Source: Actinomycetota bacterium
Lineage (GTDB): Bacteria; Actinomycetota; Acidimicrobiia; Acidimicrobiales; CADCSY01
Direction: 5' to 3'
DNA length: 51,833 nt
NCBI GenBank assembly: GCA_016781135.1
Contig: JADDQY010000067.1
Coordinates: 1-51,833, forward strand
The notes under the pieces are model-generated. The model saw only the letters and a list, made by a program, of their open reading frames with translations, had not been told where the DNA came from and ran no database searches. This document shows, in pieces, positions 38,578 through 46,929 of the stretch. Position 1 is the first letter of the stretch; every line of letters starts with the position of its first letter. Both the position numbers and the translations under genes were made by a program.

Positions 38578-38664
38578 CCTACCAGATCCGAGGGGCCCGG
38601 TCCCTGCCACTAGACGGCAGGTCGACGGTGCGATTGCTCCCTCGGTTAGCCACAGGAGGGGAAT

Positions 38665-40122
38665 GTGAGCGAAGGCAGAGGAGGCCGCGGCCGTCGAGAG
38701 CCGCTGCGGGCGTCAGTGGGCAGCCAGGGTGTCACCGGCACCCGGGGCCGCGACGCCGACAAGCGCGCCGACAAGGGCGGGGCCCGCGGCGCCGGCAGGG
38801 GCGGGGTGAGCACCGAAGGTCACGCAGGTGGTGGCCCCATCGCCCGCCAGGCCAACAACTCGGCGATGAGCGGAGAGATGGGGGCGTGGAAGCTCGAGCT
38901 CAACCCTGGGCTCGGCACCGTCGACCTCATCGACGGCTACGACCCGTTCGACCCGTTCTCGCCCATCGGCATCCGGAGTCGGGTGCTCGAAGAGCCCGAT
39001 GACGTCATCCAGCTGGGCCCGCTGAAGAAGATCTACCTGATCTGGATGGTGGGAGCGTCCTGTGACGGCTGCTCGGTGGCCGTGACCGGCGGCGTCCACC
39101 CCCGGGTCGAGCACCTCTTGGCCGGCGTCATCCCGGGCCTGCCCCGAGTCGAGCTGGTCCACACGGTGGTGTCCACCGAGTCCGGCCCTGAGTGGGTGCA
39201 CAACCTGTTCATGGCCGAGCGCGGCGAGCTGGACGCTCCCTACGTCATCACGTGGGAGGGCTCGATCATGGACGAGTCCGTCGCCGGCGCAACCGGCGGC
39301 TACTGGATGGGCCTGGGCGACGACCCCCAGACCGGCCGCCAGATCACGAGCCTGGAGTGGCTCGACCGGCTGTCGCCCGGTGCCGCCGCCGTCATCGCCA
39401 TCGGGACCTGCGCCACGTGGGGCGGCATCCCCGCCTCCAAGGGCAACCCGACCAACGCCATGAGCGTCATGGACTACCTGGGCAAGGACTACCGCTCCGC
39501 CTTCGGCGTGCCGGTGGTGAACGTCCCCGGGTGCGCGCCGATCGGCGACAACTACCTGGAGACCGCCGCCGCCACCCTGCTGTTCCTCAACGGCCTCGGC
39601 CCGCTGCCCGAGTTCGACGAGCTGGGCCGCCCGGCCTGGCTGTTCGGGGAGACGGTGCACCGCCACTGCCCCAGGGGCGGGTACTACGAGGAGGGCGTGT
39701 TCGCCCACGAGTACGGCGACAAGGAGTGCCTGGTCGAGCTCGGCTGCTGGGGCCCTGTGGTCCAGTGCAACATCGTCGAGCGCGGGCAGATCGACGGCCA
39801 CGGCGGTTGCATGAACATGGGCGGCATCTGCATCGGCTGCACCATGCCGGGCTTCCCCGACAAGTTCGCCCCGATCTACCAGACCTCTCCGGGCTCGTTC
39901 CTCTCCAGCAACACCAGCCGGGTTGCCGGCGGGTTCATCCGCCGCATGCGCAACATGACGCGGGCCGACAAGAACATGACTCCTCGCTGGGACAAGGAAG
40001 GTGCTCCCAGTGGGTGGGCCCGTTCCCGCACCGGCCCCAAGGGTGCGCTGAAGACGGTGCACAAGTTCTACTCGAAGTACCAGCACTCCGAACGAGCCCA
40101 CGCAAGCTCCTACACGGACTAG
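38665..40122 (+). CDS. hhyS: [NiFe] hydrogenase small subunit, group 1h type
   Basis: Protein of 485 residues that carries the Fe-S electron relay of a high-affinity uptake hydrogenase. Ligand motifs are GASCDGCS (Cys133, Asp134, Cys136), TCATWGG (Cys249), PGCAPIG (Cys290), HRHCPRGGYYEEG (335), ECLVELGCWGP (355, 361), QCN (368) and GGCMNMGGICIGCTMPGFPD (382, 389, 392). The Asp in the first motif fits the 3Cys-1Asp proximal cluster known for this group. No Tat signal is present. The first 65 residues are an unusual Gly/Arg/Lys-rich extension; GTG 38665 has AGGAGGGG before it, but an internal ATG at 38866 would give a more typical length. Confidence 0.93.
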   Translation: MSEGRGGRGRREPLRASVGSQGVTGTRGRDADKRADKGGARGAGRGGVSTEGHAGGGPIARQANNSAMSGEMGAWKLELNPGLGTVDLIDGYDPFDPFSPIGIRSRVLEEPDDVIQLGPLKKIYLIWMVGASCDGCSVAVTGGVHPRVEHLLAGVIPGLPRVELVHTVVSTESGPEWVHNLFMAERGELDAPYVITWEGSIMDESVAGATGGYWMGLGDDPQTGRQITSLEWLDRLSPGAAAVIAIGTCATWGGIPASKGNPTNAMSVMDYLGKDYRSAFGVPVVNVPGCAPIGDNYLETAAATLLFLNGLGPLPEFDELGRPAWLFGETVHRHCPRGGYYEEGVFAHEYGDKECLVELGCWGPVVQCNIVERGQIDGHGGCMNMGGICIGCTMPGFPDKFAPIYQTSPGSFLSSNTSRVAGGFIRRMRNMTRADKNMTPRWDKEGAPSGWARSRTGPKGALKTVHKFYSKYQHSERAHASSYTD

Positions 40123-40140
40123 ACGGGAGACGACCAGTCC

Positions 40141-42021
40141 ATGTGTTTCAAGAACCTACCCATCGAGTTCGACGCCAACGGCAAGGCCAGCTTGCGTGAG
40201 GGCGTCAGCGACCCCTACTCCTTCAAGGCGGCGAAGCCCAAGAGCTACGTCCGCAAGCAGGACGGTCCCGGCGCCCAGCTCGCCGCTCCGCCCAAGCTGC
40301 GCGACTGGAGCATCGACCCGGTCACCCGGGTGGCCGGTGCCCTGGCCGTGCACACCACGCTCGACCTCGAGAACCGCAAGGCGGTCGACGCCTACTCCCG
40401 GGCCATGCTCTTCCGGGGCTACGAGGTCATCCTCCAGGGCCGCGACCCGCGTGACGCCATCGACATCAGCTCCCGGGCCTGCGGCGTGTGCGGCGGCGTG
40501 CACGCCACCGTCTCGTCGCTGACCATCGAGCAGGCCTTCGGGATCTGCCCGCCGCCGCTGGGCCTGGCCTGCCGGAACCTGGGTGAGATCGGGGAGATGT
40601 TCTACGACCACCCCATCCACCTCGGCCTGCTCGCCGGTCCCGACTACTCCACCTCGCTGGTCTCGGTCACCAACCCCGAGCTGGTGCGCAAGGCGGAGAA
40701 GACGCCGGCTCGCGGCTACGAGGTCCACGGCTTCCGCACGATCAAGGACATCATGGACGCCATGAACCCCTTGACCGGGAAGATCTACCTCGAGTCGATC
40801 GAGTACACCCGGGTCGGCCGGGTCATGTGCATGCTGATGTACGGCAAGTACCCCCACCCGTCCACCCTGGCGCCTGGTGGCCTTCAGACCACCATCTCCA
40901 CCCAGTCGTTCAACGAGTTCTACACCCAGCTCGGCAAGATCTTCGACTACTGCAAGGTCATGATCGCCACCTGGGACGACATGATGGACTTCTTCCTCGA
41001 GTCCAACCCGGCCTACGAGCAGGTTGGCGCCCGCGACATCAACCTCGCCCAGCTCGGCATCTGGGACGACACCGACGCCTACGACGCCAAGTACGCCAAC
41101 TGCAACATGTGGGGCAACCGGCGCTGGGCCAAGCCCGGCATGATCATCGACGGCAAGCTCGTCACCACCAACCTCACCGACATCAACATGGGGTTCGAGG
41201 AGTTCGTCGACCACGCCTTCTACGACGACTGGACCCGCTCGGGGTCGCCGCGCTTCGCCACCGACCCCATCGGCAACCCGATCTCGCCGTACCACCCTTG
41301 GAACAAGGAGACCATCCCGCGGCCGACGGCCACGAACTTCAAGGAGAAGTACACCTGGGACACCGCTCCCCGGTGGGACCGCAAGACGGTCGAGACGGGC
41401 ACCTACGGGCGCATGTGGACCACGGCGCTGGCGGCCCAGACGCCGGAGAACCCCTTCCTCGAGGCCACCGGTGACGGGCTGCGCATGGTGATCCCCCGCC
41501 ACAACCTCCCCGAGACCGAGGTGTTCTGGAAGGTCCCCCGTACCATCAACGCCCTCGAGCGCAACCGGGCCCGGGCCTACGCGATGGGCTTCACCGCCGT
41601 GATCGGCATGAACTGCCTGCTCAAGGCCTTCGAGTACTGGCGGCGGGGCGAGACCAAGGTGTCCACCCCGTTCAAGGTGCCGAAGGACGAGCGGGTGTCG
41701 GTGGGCTTCTGGGAGGCCGGTCGCGGCTGGCTGGCCCACCACATGCACATGGACAAGGGCAAGATCATGAACTACCAGATCACCACGCCCTCGACCCTCA
41801 ACGCCGCACCTCGCGACCCCTTCGGCGGGCTCGGCCCGTACGAGGAGGCCGTGATCGACACCCCCATCCTCGAGTCGGTCTCCGACGACGAGGTCAAGGG
41901 CATCGACATCCTCCGGGCCATCCGCAGCTTCGACCCGTGCATGCCGTGCACCACCCACATGGACACGGGCAAGGGCGTCATCGTGCGGGAGGTCAACTCC
42001 TGCGGCTGCACGCTGGAGTAG
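40141..42021 (+). CDS. hhyL: [NiFe] hydrogenase large subunit, group 1h type
   Basis: Protein of 626 residues holding the Ni-Fe site. The N-terminal motif RACGVCGGVHATVS has Cys114, Cys117 and His121; the C-terminal motif DPCMPCTTH (598-606) has Cys600 and Cys603. A 20-residue tail after His606 (ending CGCTLE) should be cut off by an M52 protease after nickel is inserted. GVCGGVH and the length fit the actinobacterial atmospheric-H2-oxidising type. It oxidises H2 and passes electrons to the small subunit. It starts 18 bp after hhyS and its TAG overlaps the GTG of the next gene by one base. Confidence 0.96.
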   Translation: MCFKNLPIEFDANGKASLREGVSDPYSFKAAKPKSYVRKQDGPGAQLAAPPKLRDWSIDPVTRVAGALAVHTTLDLENRKAVDAYSRAMLFRGYEVILQGRDPRDAIDISSRACGVCGGVHATVSSLTIEQAFGICPPPLGLACRNLGEIGEMFYDHPIHLGLLAGPDYSTSLVSVTNPELVRKAEKTPARGYEVHGFRTIKDIMDAMNPLTGKIYLESIEYTRVGRVMCMLMYGKYPHPSTLAPGGLQTTISTQSFNEFYTQLGKIFDYCKVMIATWDDMMDFFLESNPAYEQVGARDINLAQLGIWDDTDAYDAKYANCNMWGNRRWAKPGMIIDGKLVTTNLTDINMGFEEFVDHAFYDDWTRSGSPRFATDPIGNPISPYHPWNKETIPRPTATNFKEKYTWDTAPRWDRKTVETGTYGRMWTTALAAQTPENPFLEATGDGLRMVIPRHNLPETEVFWKVPRTINALERNRARAYAMGFTAVIGMNCLLKAFEYWRRGETKVSTPFKVPKDERVSVGFWEAGRGWLAHHMHMDKGKIMNYQITTPSTLNAAPRDPFGGLGPYEEAVIDTPILESVSDDEVKGIDILRAIRSFDPCMPCTTHMDTGKGVIVREVNSCGCTLE

Positions 42022-42563
42022 TGAGCAACGAAGATCACGCACCAGGGGAGCGCCAGGCCACCAGGGTCTTGGTCGGTGGCATAGGCCTCCCCTGGATGCG
42101 GGATCTCGACTTCGGAACCCAGTTCATCAGGAAGGTTGAGGTCCTCGACTGGCCCGGCGACGTGCTGGTCGAGGACCTTTCCTATGCCGCCCATCGGGTC
42201 CTGCACCTCTTTCAGGAGGTGCGACCCGGGAAGGTGGTGCTGGTCGGGGCCATGCCCCGCGATGTCGATCCCGCCGGAACGATCCGTCGCTACGCCCTCG
42301 ACCTCACCCCGCCTCCTGACGAGGAGGTGCAAGCCCGCTTCGGCGACGCCGCCGGCGGCACCATCGACCTCGACCACACGCTGGCGGTGTTGCGGTACAT
42401 GAAGGCGCTTCCAGCCGATACCGTGGTCATCGAAGTCGAGCCGGCCGATCGCAGCTTCGGGCTCGGGTTCACCGACCCAGTGGAGGCGGCGATGGAGCCG
42501 GTGCTGGCCATGGTGCGCGAGGAGGTCGGAATGTCGACACCAGTGGTGGCGAGCGATGAGTGA
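42021..42563 (+). CDS. M52 protease-like protein
   Basis: Protein of 180 residues with the M52 hydrogenase-protease fold pattern: RVLVGGIGLPWMRDLDFG at the N-terminus, VEVLDWPGDVLVEDLSYAAH, and GKVVLVGAMPRDVDPAGTI. The canonical GxGN and following metal Glu/Asp are altered (GIGLPWMRDLD), so it may be inactive or act as a chaperone for the large subunit. A more canonical M52 protease is encoded at 43697. GTG 42021 shares one base with the hhyL stop. Confidence 0.72.
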   Translation: MSNEDHAPGERQATRVLVGGIGLPWMRDLDFGTQFIRKVEVLDWPGDVLVEDLSYAAHRVLHLFQEVRPGKVVLVGAMPRDVDPAGTIRRYALDLTPPPDEEVQARFGDAAGGTIDLDHTLAVLRYMKALPADTVVIEVEPADRSFGLGFTDPVEAAMEPVLAMVREEVGMSTPVVASDE

Positions 42564-43173
42564 TCGGGTCGTGGGCGACGACGAGAGCCTCGACGCCGAC
42601 GAGGTGTGGGGCCAGATCCAGAGCCTGGCCGACGAACTCCTCAGCTGCCCTGATCCCGAGGTGGTGCGCCAGGTCGAGGAGCTGCTCGACTGGGTCGACG
42701 TGTTCCACCGCGACGGGCTCGGCCGCCTGATCGAGATGATCCGGTCTTGGCGGGGTGAGCTGTTCTTGAACAGCGTGGCCAACGACGACGTGACCGGCAC
42801 CATGCTCGCCACGTACGGGCTGGGCGAGGGGCGTGAGGTCGAGGTGGAGGCGGCCGAGGCCGTCGAGACCGCGCTCGCCGAGGTACGGCCCCTGACCGAG
42901 TCGCATGGTGGGGCCATCGAGGTCGACAAGATCAAGGACGGCGTGGTGTGGGTGCGGATGCTCGGCACCTGCGACGGCTGCCCCAGTTCGTCGGCCACGC
43001 TCACCTACGGCCTCGAGGAGGCGTTGCGCGAGCACTGGCCCAACTTCCGTCGCCTGGAGCTCGTCGACCCACCGGCGGAGGTCGACGAGAGCAAGGCCGA
43101 TCTCACGTGTGCCACCGCCCCTGGGAGCGACGACGCGGTGGTGGTGGAGCTGCGGGGCCGTCCGAACCGATGA
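42556..43173 (+). CDS. NifU C-terminal-domain protein
   Basis: Protein of 205 residues. The C-terminal half holds a NifU-like domain with AEVRPLTESHGGAIEVDKI, VWVRMLGTCDGCPSSSATLT and the CxxC (CDGC) that can carry a transient [4Fe-4S] cluster. The N-terminal half is helical (QSLADELLSCPDPEVVRQVE) and not recognised. It probably supplies Fe-S clusters to the small subunit. Its start overlaps the preceding gene by eight bases and its end overlaps the next gene by four. Confidence 0.85.
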   Translation: MSDRVVGDDESLDADEVWGQIQSLADELLSCPDPEVVRQVEELLDWVDVFHRDGLGRLIEMIRSWRGELFLNSVANDDVTGTMLATYGLGEGREVEVEAAEAVETALAEVRPLTESHGGAIEVDKIKDGVVWVRMLGTCDGCPSSSATLTYGLEEALREHWPNFRRLELVDPPAEVDESKADLTCATAPGSDDAVVVELRGRPNR

Positions 43174-43700
43174 CCCTCGACCCGCAGGAGCTCTCCTACC
43201 GGGCGCGCGCCCTGGCCCAGACCCATCCGCTGACGCCGTTGGCCAAGCGGTTCATCGACCGGGCGGTGGGTGAGCAGCGGACGAGCCAGCCCCTCCCCGA
43301 GATCGGCATCTGGGCCGGGGCGGCGTTGATCGTCGGCTACTGCCTGCGCCGCGTGGAGGAAGACGACGCCGGTCTCACCCTGCAGGGGGTGGAGGGAGCG
43401 GGGTACGACCTCGACGGCCTCGACGACGAGGTCTCCGACATCGCCGCTGGCGTGCGGACAGAGGGAGCCGGCGACTACCTGATCGGCGACGAGGAGCGCA
43501 CCGTCGCTGCGCTCGATCGCCTGGTGCACTCCGAGGTCGACAAGCGTCTGGAGCACTGGCGCGACTCGGTCGACGACCAGGCGTGGGCCGAGCTCGAGGA
43601 GTACCTGACCTGGTGGGTGGTCAAGGGCTACGCCTTGCGGGTCGCCGAGCGCCAGCTCGGGCTGGTCGCACCACTGGCCGGACGGGCGGCAGCGTCATGA
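43170..43700 (+). CDS. Hydrogenase-cluster conserved protein
   Basis: Protein of 176 residues with a predicted helical body: LSYRARALAQTHPLTPLAKR, then IGIWAGAALIVGYCLRRVEE, and an acidic middle with ERTVAALDRLVHSEVDKRLE. No known motif apart from one Cys near residue 58. It overlaps both neighbours by four bases (ATGA), so it is part of the hydrogenase transcript and likely has a role in assembly or electron transfer. I know no named function. Confidence 0.75.
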   Translation: MTLDPQELSYRARALAQTHPLTPLAKRFIDRAVGEQRTSQPLPEIGIWAGAALIVGYCLRRVEEDDAGLTLQGVEGAGYDLDGLDDEVSDIAAGVRTEGAGDYLIGDEERTVAALDRLVHSEVDKRLEHWRDSVDDQAWAELEEYLTWWVVKGYALRVAERQLGLVAPLAGRAAAS

Positions 43701-44212
43701 GGGTGCTGATCGCCGGGGTCGGCAACATCCTCCGGGTCGACGATGCCTTCGGGGTGGAGGTGGCTCGCCGGCTCGAGCACGAGCCGTTCCCTCCCGGTGT
43801 GCGCGTGGTCGAGACGGGCATCGCTGGGATCGCCCTTGTGCAGGAGCTGCAGGAGGGTTGGGACGCCCTGGTGGTGGTCGACGCCGTCGACCACCAGCGG
43901 GCGCCGGGCACCGTGCTGCTGATCGAGCCCGAGGTCGTCGACGTCCAGGACCTCACGTGGGGCGAGCGGAGCGACCTCCTGGCCGATATGCACCTGGCTA
44001 CCCCCGAGCGGGTCCTGATGCTGGCCAAGGCCATGGGCATCCTTCCTCCCACGTTGCTGATGGTCGGCTGCCAGATCGCCGATCCCGATGCCGTCGGCCA
44101 GGGCATGACCGCGCCGGTGGCCGCTGCGGTCGACATCGCTGTCCAGGAGATCCGTCGCTACGTAGCGAGGTTGGTGGCCCCGGCCGGTGGCGTCGAGGCC
44201 CAGTCGGCCTGA
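43697..44212 (+). CDS. Hydrogenase maturation protease, M52 family
   Basis: Protein of 171 residues with the canonical M52 features: RVLIAGVGNILRVDDAFGVE (the GVGN loop and following acidic metal ligand), VVETGIAGIALVQELQ, ALVVVDAVDHQRAPGTVLLI (second Asp region) and DMHLATPERVLMLAK with the third ligand His, then LMVGCQIADPD. It is the best candidate for removing the 20-residue tail of the large subunit. Start ATG 43697 overlaps the preceding stop. Confidence 0.93.
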   Translation: MRVLIAGVGNILRVDDAFGVEVARRLEHEPFPPGVRVVETGIAGIALVQELQEGWDALVVVDAVDHQRAPGTVLLIEPEVVDVQDLTWGERSDLLADMHLATPERVLMLAKAMGILPPTLLMVGCQIADPDAVGQGMTAPVAAAVDIAVQEIRRYVARLVAPAGGVEAQSA

Positions 44213-44228
44213 CCATCGCCAGTCGCCA

Positions 44229-45581
44229 ATGACCGACACCCAGGCAACGCCGGGACGCATCGATCCCCAGCAGACGATCCGCGACCTCGAAGCCCAGCTC
44301 CGGAGGACGCCGCGGGCCCTGCGGCCCCACGAGCACGCCGTGCTCGCCTACCGGCTGGGCCTGGCCCACGCCGAGGCACCGGCGGCGAACCCCGAGGCGG
44401 GCCTGCGCAAGGCCCTCTCGTACTTCGACGTCGCCGCCGCCATCTTCGATCCCCGCTACGACCCCGTCGAGCACGCCCGAGTGCTCAACGGCGCCGGAGC
44501 TGTTCGCCGGACCCTGGGCGAACGGGGCAAGGCTGCCGAGCTGTTCCAGACCGCCGCCGACTTGCTGGAGGGCCACGACCGTGATGTCGAGCGGGCCGGC
44601 GTGTTCAACAACCTTGGGCTGGTCCGGGCCGAGCTCGGCCAGCTCGACCAGGCGGTGGAGGCGTGCGACGAGGCCCTCGAGCTGTTCGAGACCGACACCC
44701 CCGAGGGGCGACGGGGCGTGGTTGCCGCCCTGCACACCCGGGGCATGGCCCATGCCGCCGCCGGGACCGACGAGGGGCTCGAGGCGGCGCTGGCCGACTA
44801 CCGGTGGGCGGCGTCGGAGCTCGACGTCGAGGAGGCGCCCTACCACTACGGCTTGGTGCACCACAGCATCGGCATCACCTTCACCACGCTGGCTGGTGGG
44901 CGTCCTGACGACCGCAACCGCTTCCTCCGTGAGGCCGTCTCGGCGTTCAAGGAGTCGCTGACGGTCTTCACGAGGGGCTCGTTCCCCTTCCAGTACGCCT
45001 TGGTCAAGTACAACCTGGGCTTGGCCTGGGCGGGTTTGGGGGGCGTGGTCAACCTGCGGCGGGCGCTGGTCGCCTTCGAGGATGCCGTGGGCGTGTTCGA
45101 CCCTCGGCTCCACGGCGACGCCTGGCGTCAGGCCTATGCCAGTCTCGAGCGAACCGAGAAGGATCTCGCCGCTCGGGGGGAGGCATCCTCACGGGTGGTG
45201 CACTTCGTCAACCTGCTTGCTGCCGTCGACCCCCGGGAGCGCCGGGCGCTGGTCAACGAGCGGTTGTTCGCGGTGATGGCCCAGCCGGGGGAGCAGCGAC
45301 GGCGATCCCTGCTCGACCTGGCGCTGGCGGGCGCCCAGCTCGAGCCGGAGGCCGCCCGGGCGGTGATGGAGACCGAGCTCTCCGTCCTCATCGAGCTTCC
45401 CACCGACCAGCTGGAGCGGGGGCTGCGGGCCCGGTTGGAAGCTCACCAGCAACTCGACGACGAGGAGCGGCGGACGGCAGCCGACCGCGCCTTCGACCAG
45501 GCCATCGGCGACGCCCTCCAGGGTCCGCAGCGGGTCTCGGTGCGCGACTTCCTCTACTCGGTGGGCTGGGAGCGCCCGTGA
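44229..45581 (+). CDS. TPR-repeat protein of the hydrogenase cluster
   Basis: Protein of 450 residues formed largely of tetratricopeptide-type helical pairs: VLNGAGAVRRTLGERGKAAE, GVFNNLGLVRAELGQLDQAV, AALHTRGMAHAAAGTDEGLE and VKYNLGLAWAGLGGVVNLRR. A C-terminal helical part (LLDLALAGAQLEPEAARAVM) is not TPR. It likely holds proteins together during assembly or membrane attachment of the hydrogenase. A TPR gene in this place is, as I recall, typical of actinobacterial group 1h clusters. It starts 16 bp after the M52 protease gene. Confidence 0.85.
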   Translation: MTDTQATPGRIDPQQTIRDLEAQLRRTPRALRPHEHAVLAYRLGLAHAEAPAANPEAGLRKALSYFDVAAAIFDPRYDPVEHARVLNGAGAVRRTLGERGKAAELFQTAADLLEGHDRDVERAGVFNNLGLVRAELGQLDQAVEACDEALELFETDTPEGRRGVVAALHTRGMAHAAAGTDEGLEAALADYRWAASELDVEEAPYHYGLVHHSIGITFTTLAGGRPDDRNRFLREAVSAFKESLTVFTRGSFPFQYALVKYNLGLAWAGLGGVVNLRRALVAFEDAVGVFDPRLHGDAWRQAYASLERTEKDLAARGEASSRVVHFVNLLAAVDPRERRALVNERLFAVMAQPGEQRRRSLLDLALAGAQLEPEAARAVMETELSVLIELPTDQLERGLRARLEAHQQLDDEERRTAADRAFDQAIGDALQGPQRVSVRDFLYSVGWERP

Positions 45582-45725
45582 GCCCCGTTGCCCTGCGTCT
45601 CCCTCTCGGGCCCGCCCGACGGGTCCTGTCGCCGGGTGGGCTCCTCCCACCGGATTGGTGCCCCGTTCCTCGTGCCACCCGGCCTCCCTTGTGCCACCCG
45701 CCCGGCGAGCTGAAAGACCGTTGAC

Positions 45726-46157
45726 ATGAGTGATGGACCTGAGATCGTGGCCAAGGGGTTCGTGGATGCGATCGTGTGGGGGGAGCATCATCGGGTGTGG
45801 GACCTGCTGTCCGCCGAGGGCCGGCGGACGGTTCTCCGGGTGGGGGCGAGCCGGGGGATGGACGACGCCCTGATCGCTCGCCTGCGGGACGGCACCGCCG
45901 CTACCTCCGAGCGTGAGGATTTCCTGGGCGACCTGGTGAACGGGCTGCGGGCCGATCTCGCCGGCAACGACCTCGATGCCGTCGAGGCCGAGCTCGACAA
46001 CGACGACACTGCCCCTGCGGGCACGGCCCGGGTCATGCTGGTGGCACCGGTGCCGGCGGTGCTCAACCTCCCGGGGCTGCCGGTGGCGGCCGTCGACCTG
46101 GTCGAGGAGACGGGCGAGTGGCGGGTGGACCGCATCATCCCCCGCACCAGCAAGTGA
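45726..46157 (+). CDS. Conserved protein, possibly NTF2-like
   Basis: Protein of 143 residues opening with EIVAKGFVDAIVWGEHHRVW, helices, and ending in strands (GTARVMLVAPVPAVLN, LPVAAVDLVEETGEWRVDRI), which resembles the NTF2-like fold. No catalytic residues can be assigned. A 144-bp gap separates it from the TPR gene, with no obvious terminator, so it may still be in the hydrogenase transcript. Confidence 0.68.
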   Translation: MSDGPEIVAKGFVDAIVWGEHHRVWDLLSAEGRRTVLRVGASRGMDDALIARLRDGTAATSEREDFLGDLVNGLRADLAGNDLDAVEAELDNDDTAPAGTARVMLVAPVPAVLNLPGLPVAAVDLVEETGEWRVDRIIPRTSK

Positions 46158-46197
46158 CCGGTGGGAGCGGCGCAGCCCCTGCCCGGGGCGTGGGTCG

Positions 46198-46929
46198 ATG
46201 ACCGGGACGGTCGAGACCGTCGAGCGCTACGGGCGGCTCCTGCGGCGCTTCCCTGTAGCCGTGTCGGCGGGCGCCATGGCCGGCGCCTGGGCCCGCCAGG
46301 AGCACGCGCCGGCGGGAGCGACGGTGGTCGTCGACCACGAGATCAGCCCCCTCGGTCGGCTGGGTGACGCCTGGGGGGTCCCTCCCGCGGCGAGCTTGTG
46401 CCTGGCCATGGTGCTGCGCCCGTCCGTCGCCCCGGAGGACGCCGACGTCTCGTGGCTGGTCGGTGGTCTCGGAGCCATCGCCGGCGCGGAGGCGGTGAGC
46501 GGGGTGGAGCTGGCGGCGTGGTGGCCCGACCGGGTGGTGGCCGCCGGCACCGAAGAGCGTCGGGCCACGATCAAGGCGGAGGTCCAGCTCGGCCCGGCGC
46601 AGGTCCGGTCGGCCGTGGTGGTCATGCGCTTCGACCTGGCCGCCCTCGGGCTCGAAGCCGACCGGCGGGAGGAGCTGCTGGAGGCCGTGGTCACCGCCGT
46701 CGACCAGGCCGCCGCCGAGCTCGATGACGGCCCCGAAGCGGTAGCGGCGGCGTACGAGCGCCGTTATGCGCTGCTGGACCGTCGGGTGAAGCTGCGTCTG
46801 ATGCCCAAGGGGGAGACCCGGGGGACGGTACGGGGCATCGATCGAGGTGGGCGTCTGGAGGTGGCCTCGGGCACGGGGATGACCCAGCGCATCTCGGTCG
46901 ACATGTTGCGGGAGCTGCAGGTTGCCTGA
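46198..46929 (+). CDS. Biotin/lipoate-ligase-like protein with altered motif
   Basis: Protein of 243 residues patterned like a BirA-type ligase: ATVVVDHEISPLGRLGDAWG lies where BirA has the GRGRRGRxW loop, then ASLCLAMVLRPSVAP, SWLVGGLGAIAGAEAVSGVE, AAWWPDRVVAAGTEERRATI and a small C-terminal barrel (GTVRGIDRGGRLEVASG). The ligand loop is degenerate, lacking the GRGRxGR Arg/Gly run and the usual KWPND motif. It may therefore bind another ligand or have lost ligase activity. It lies at the end of the hydrogenase arm and overlaps the next gene. Confidence 0.7.
   Translation: MTGTVETVERYGRLLRRFPVAVSAGAMAGAWARQEHAPAGATVVVDHEISPLGRLGDAWGVPPAASLCLAMVLRPSVAPEDADVSWLVGGLGAIAGAEAVSGVELAAWWPDRVVAAGTEERRATIKAEVQLGPAQVRSAVVVMRFDLAALGLEADRREELLEAVVTAVDQAAAELDDGPEAVAAAYERRYALLDRRVKLRLMPKGETRGTVRGIDRGGRLEVASGTGMTQRISVDMLRELQVA

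Noticed and set aside
38713..42042. Long frames antisense to both hydrogenase subunits
   Set aside because: The sense frames carry all metal-binding motifs. The antisense products are His/Val/Gly-rich and resemble nothing.
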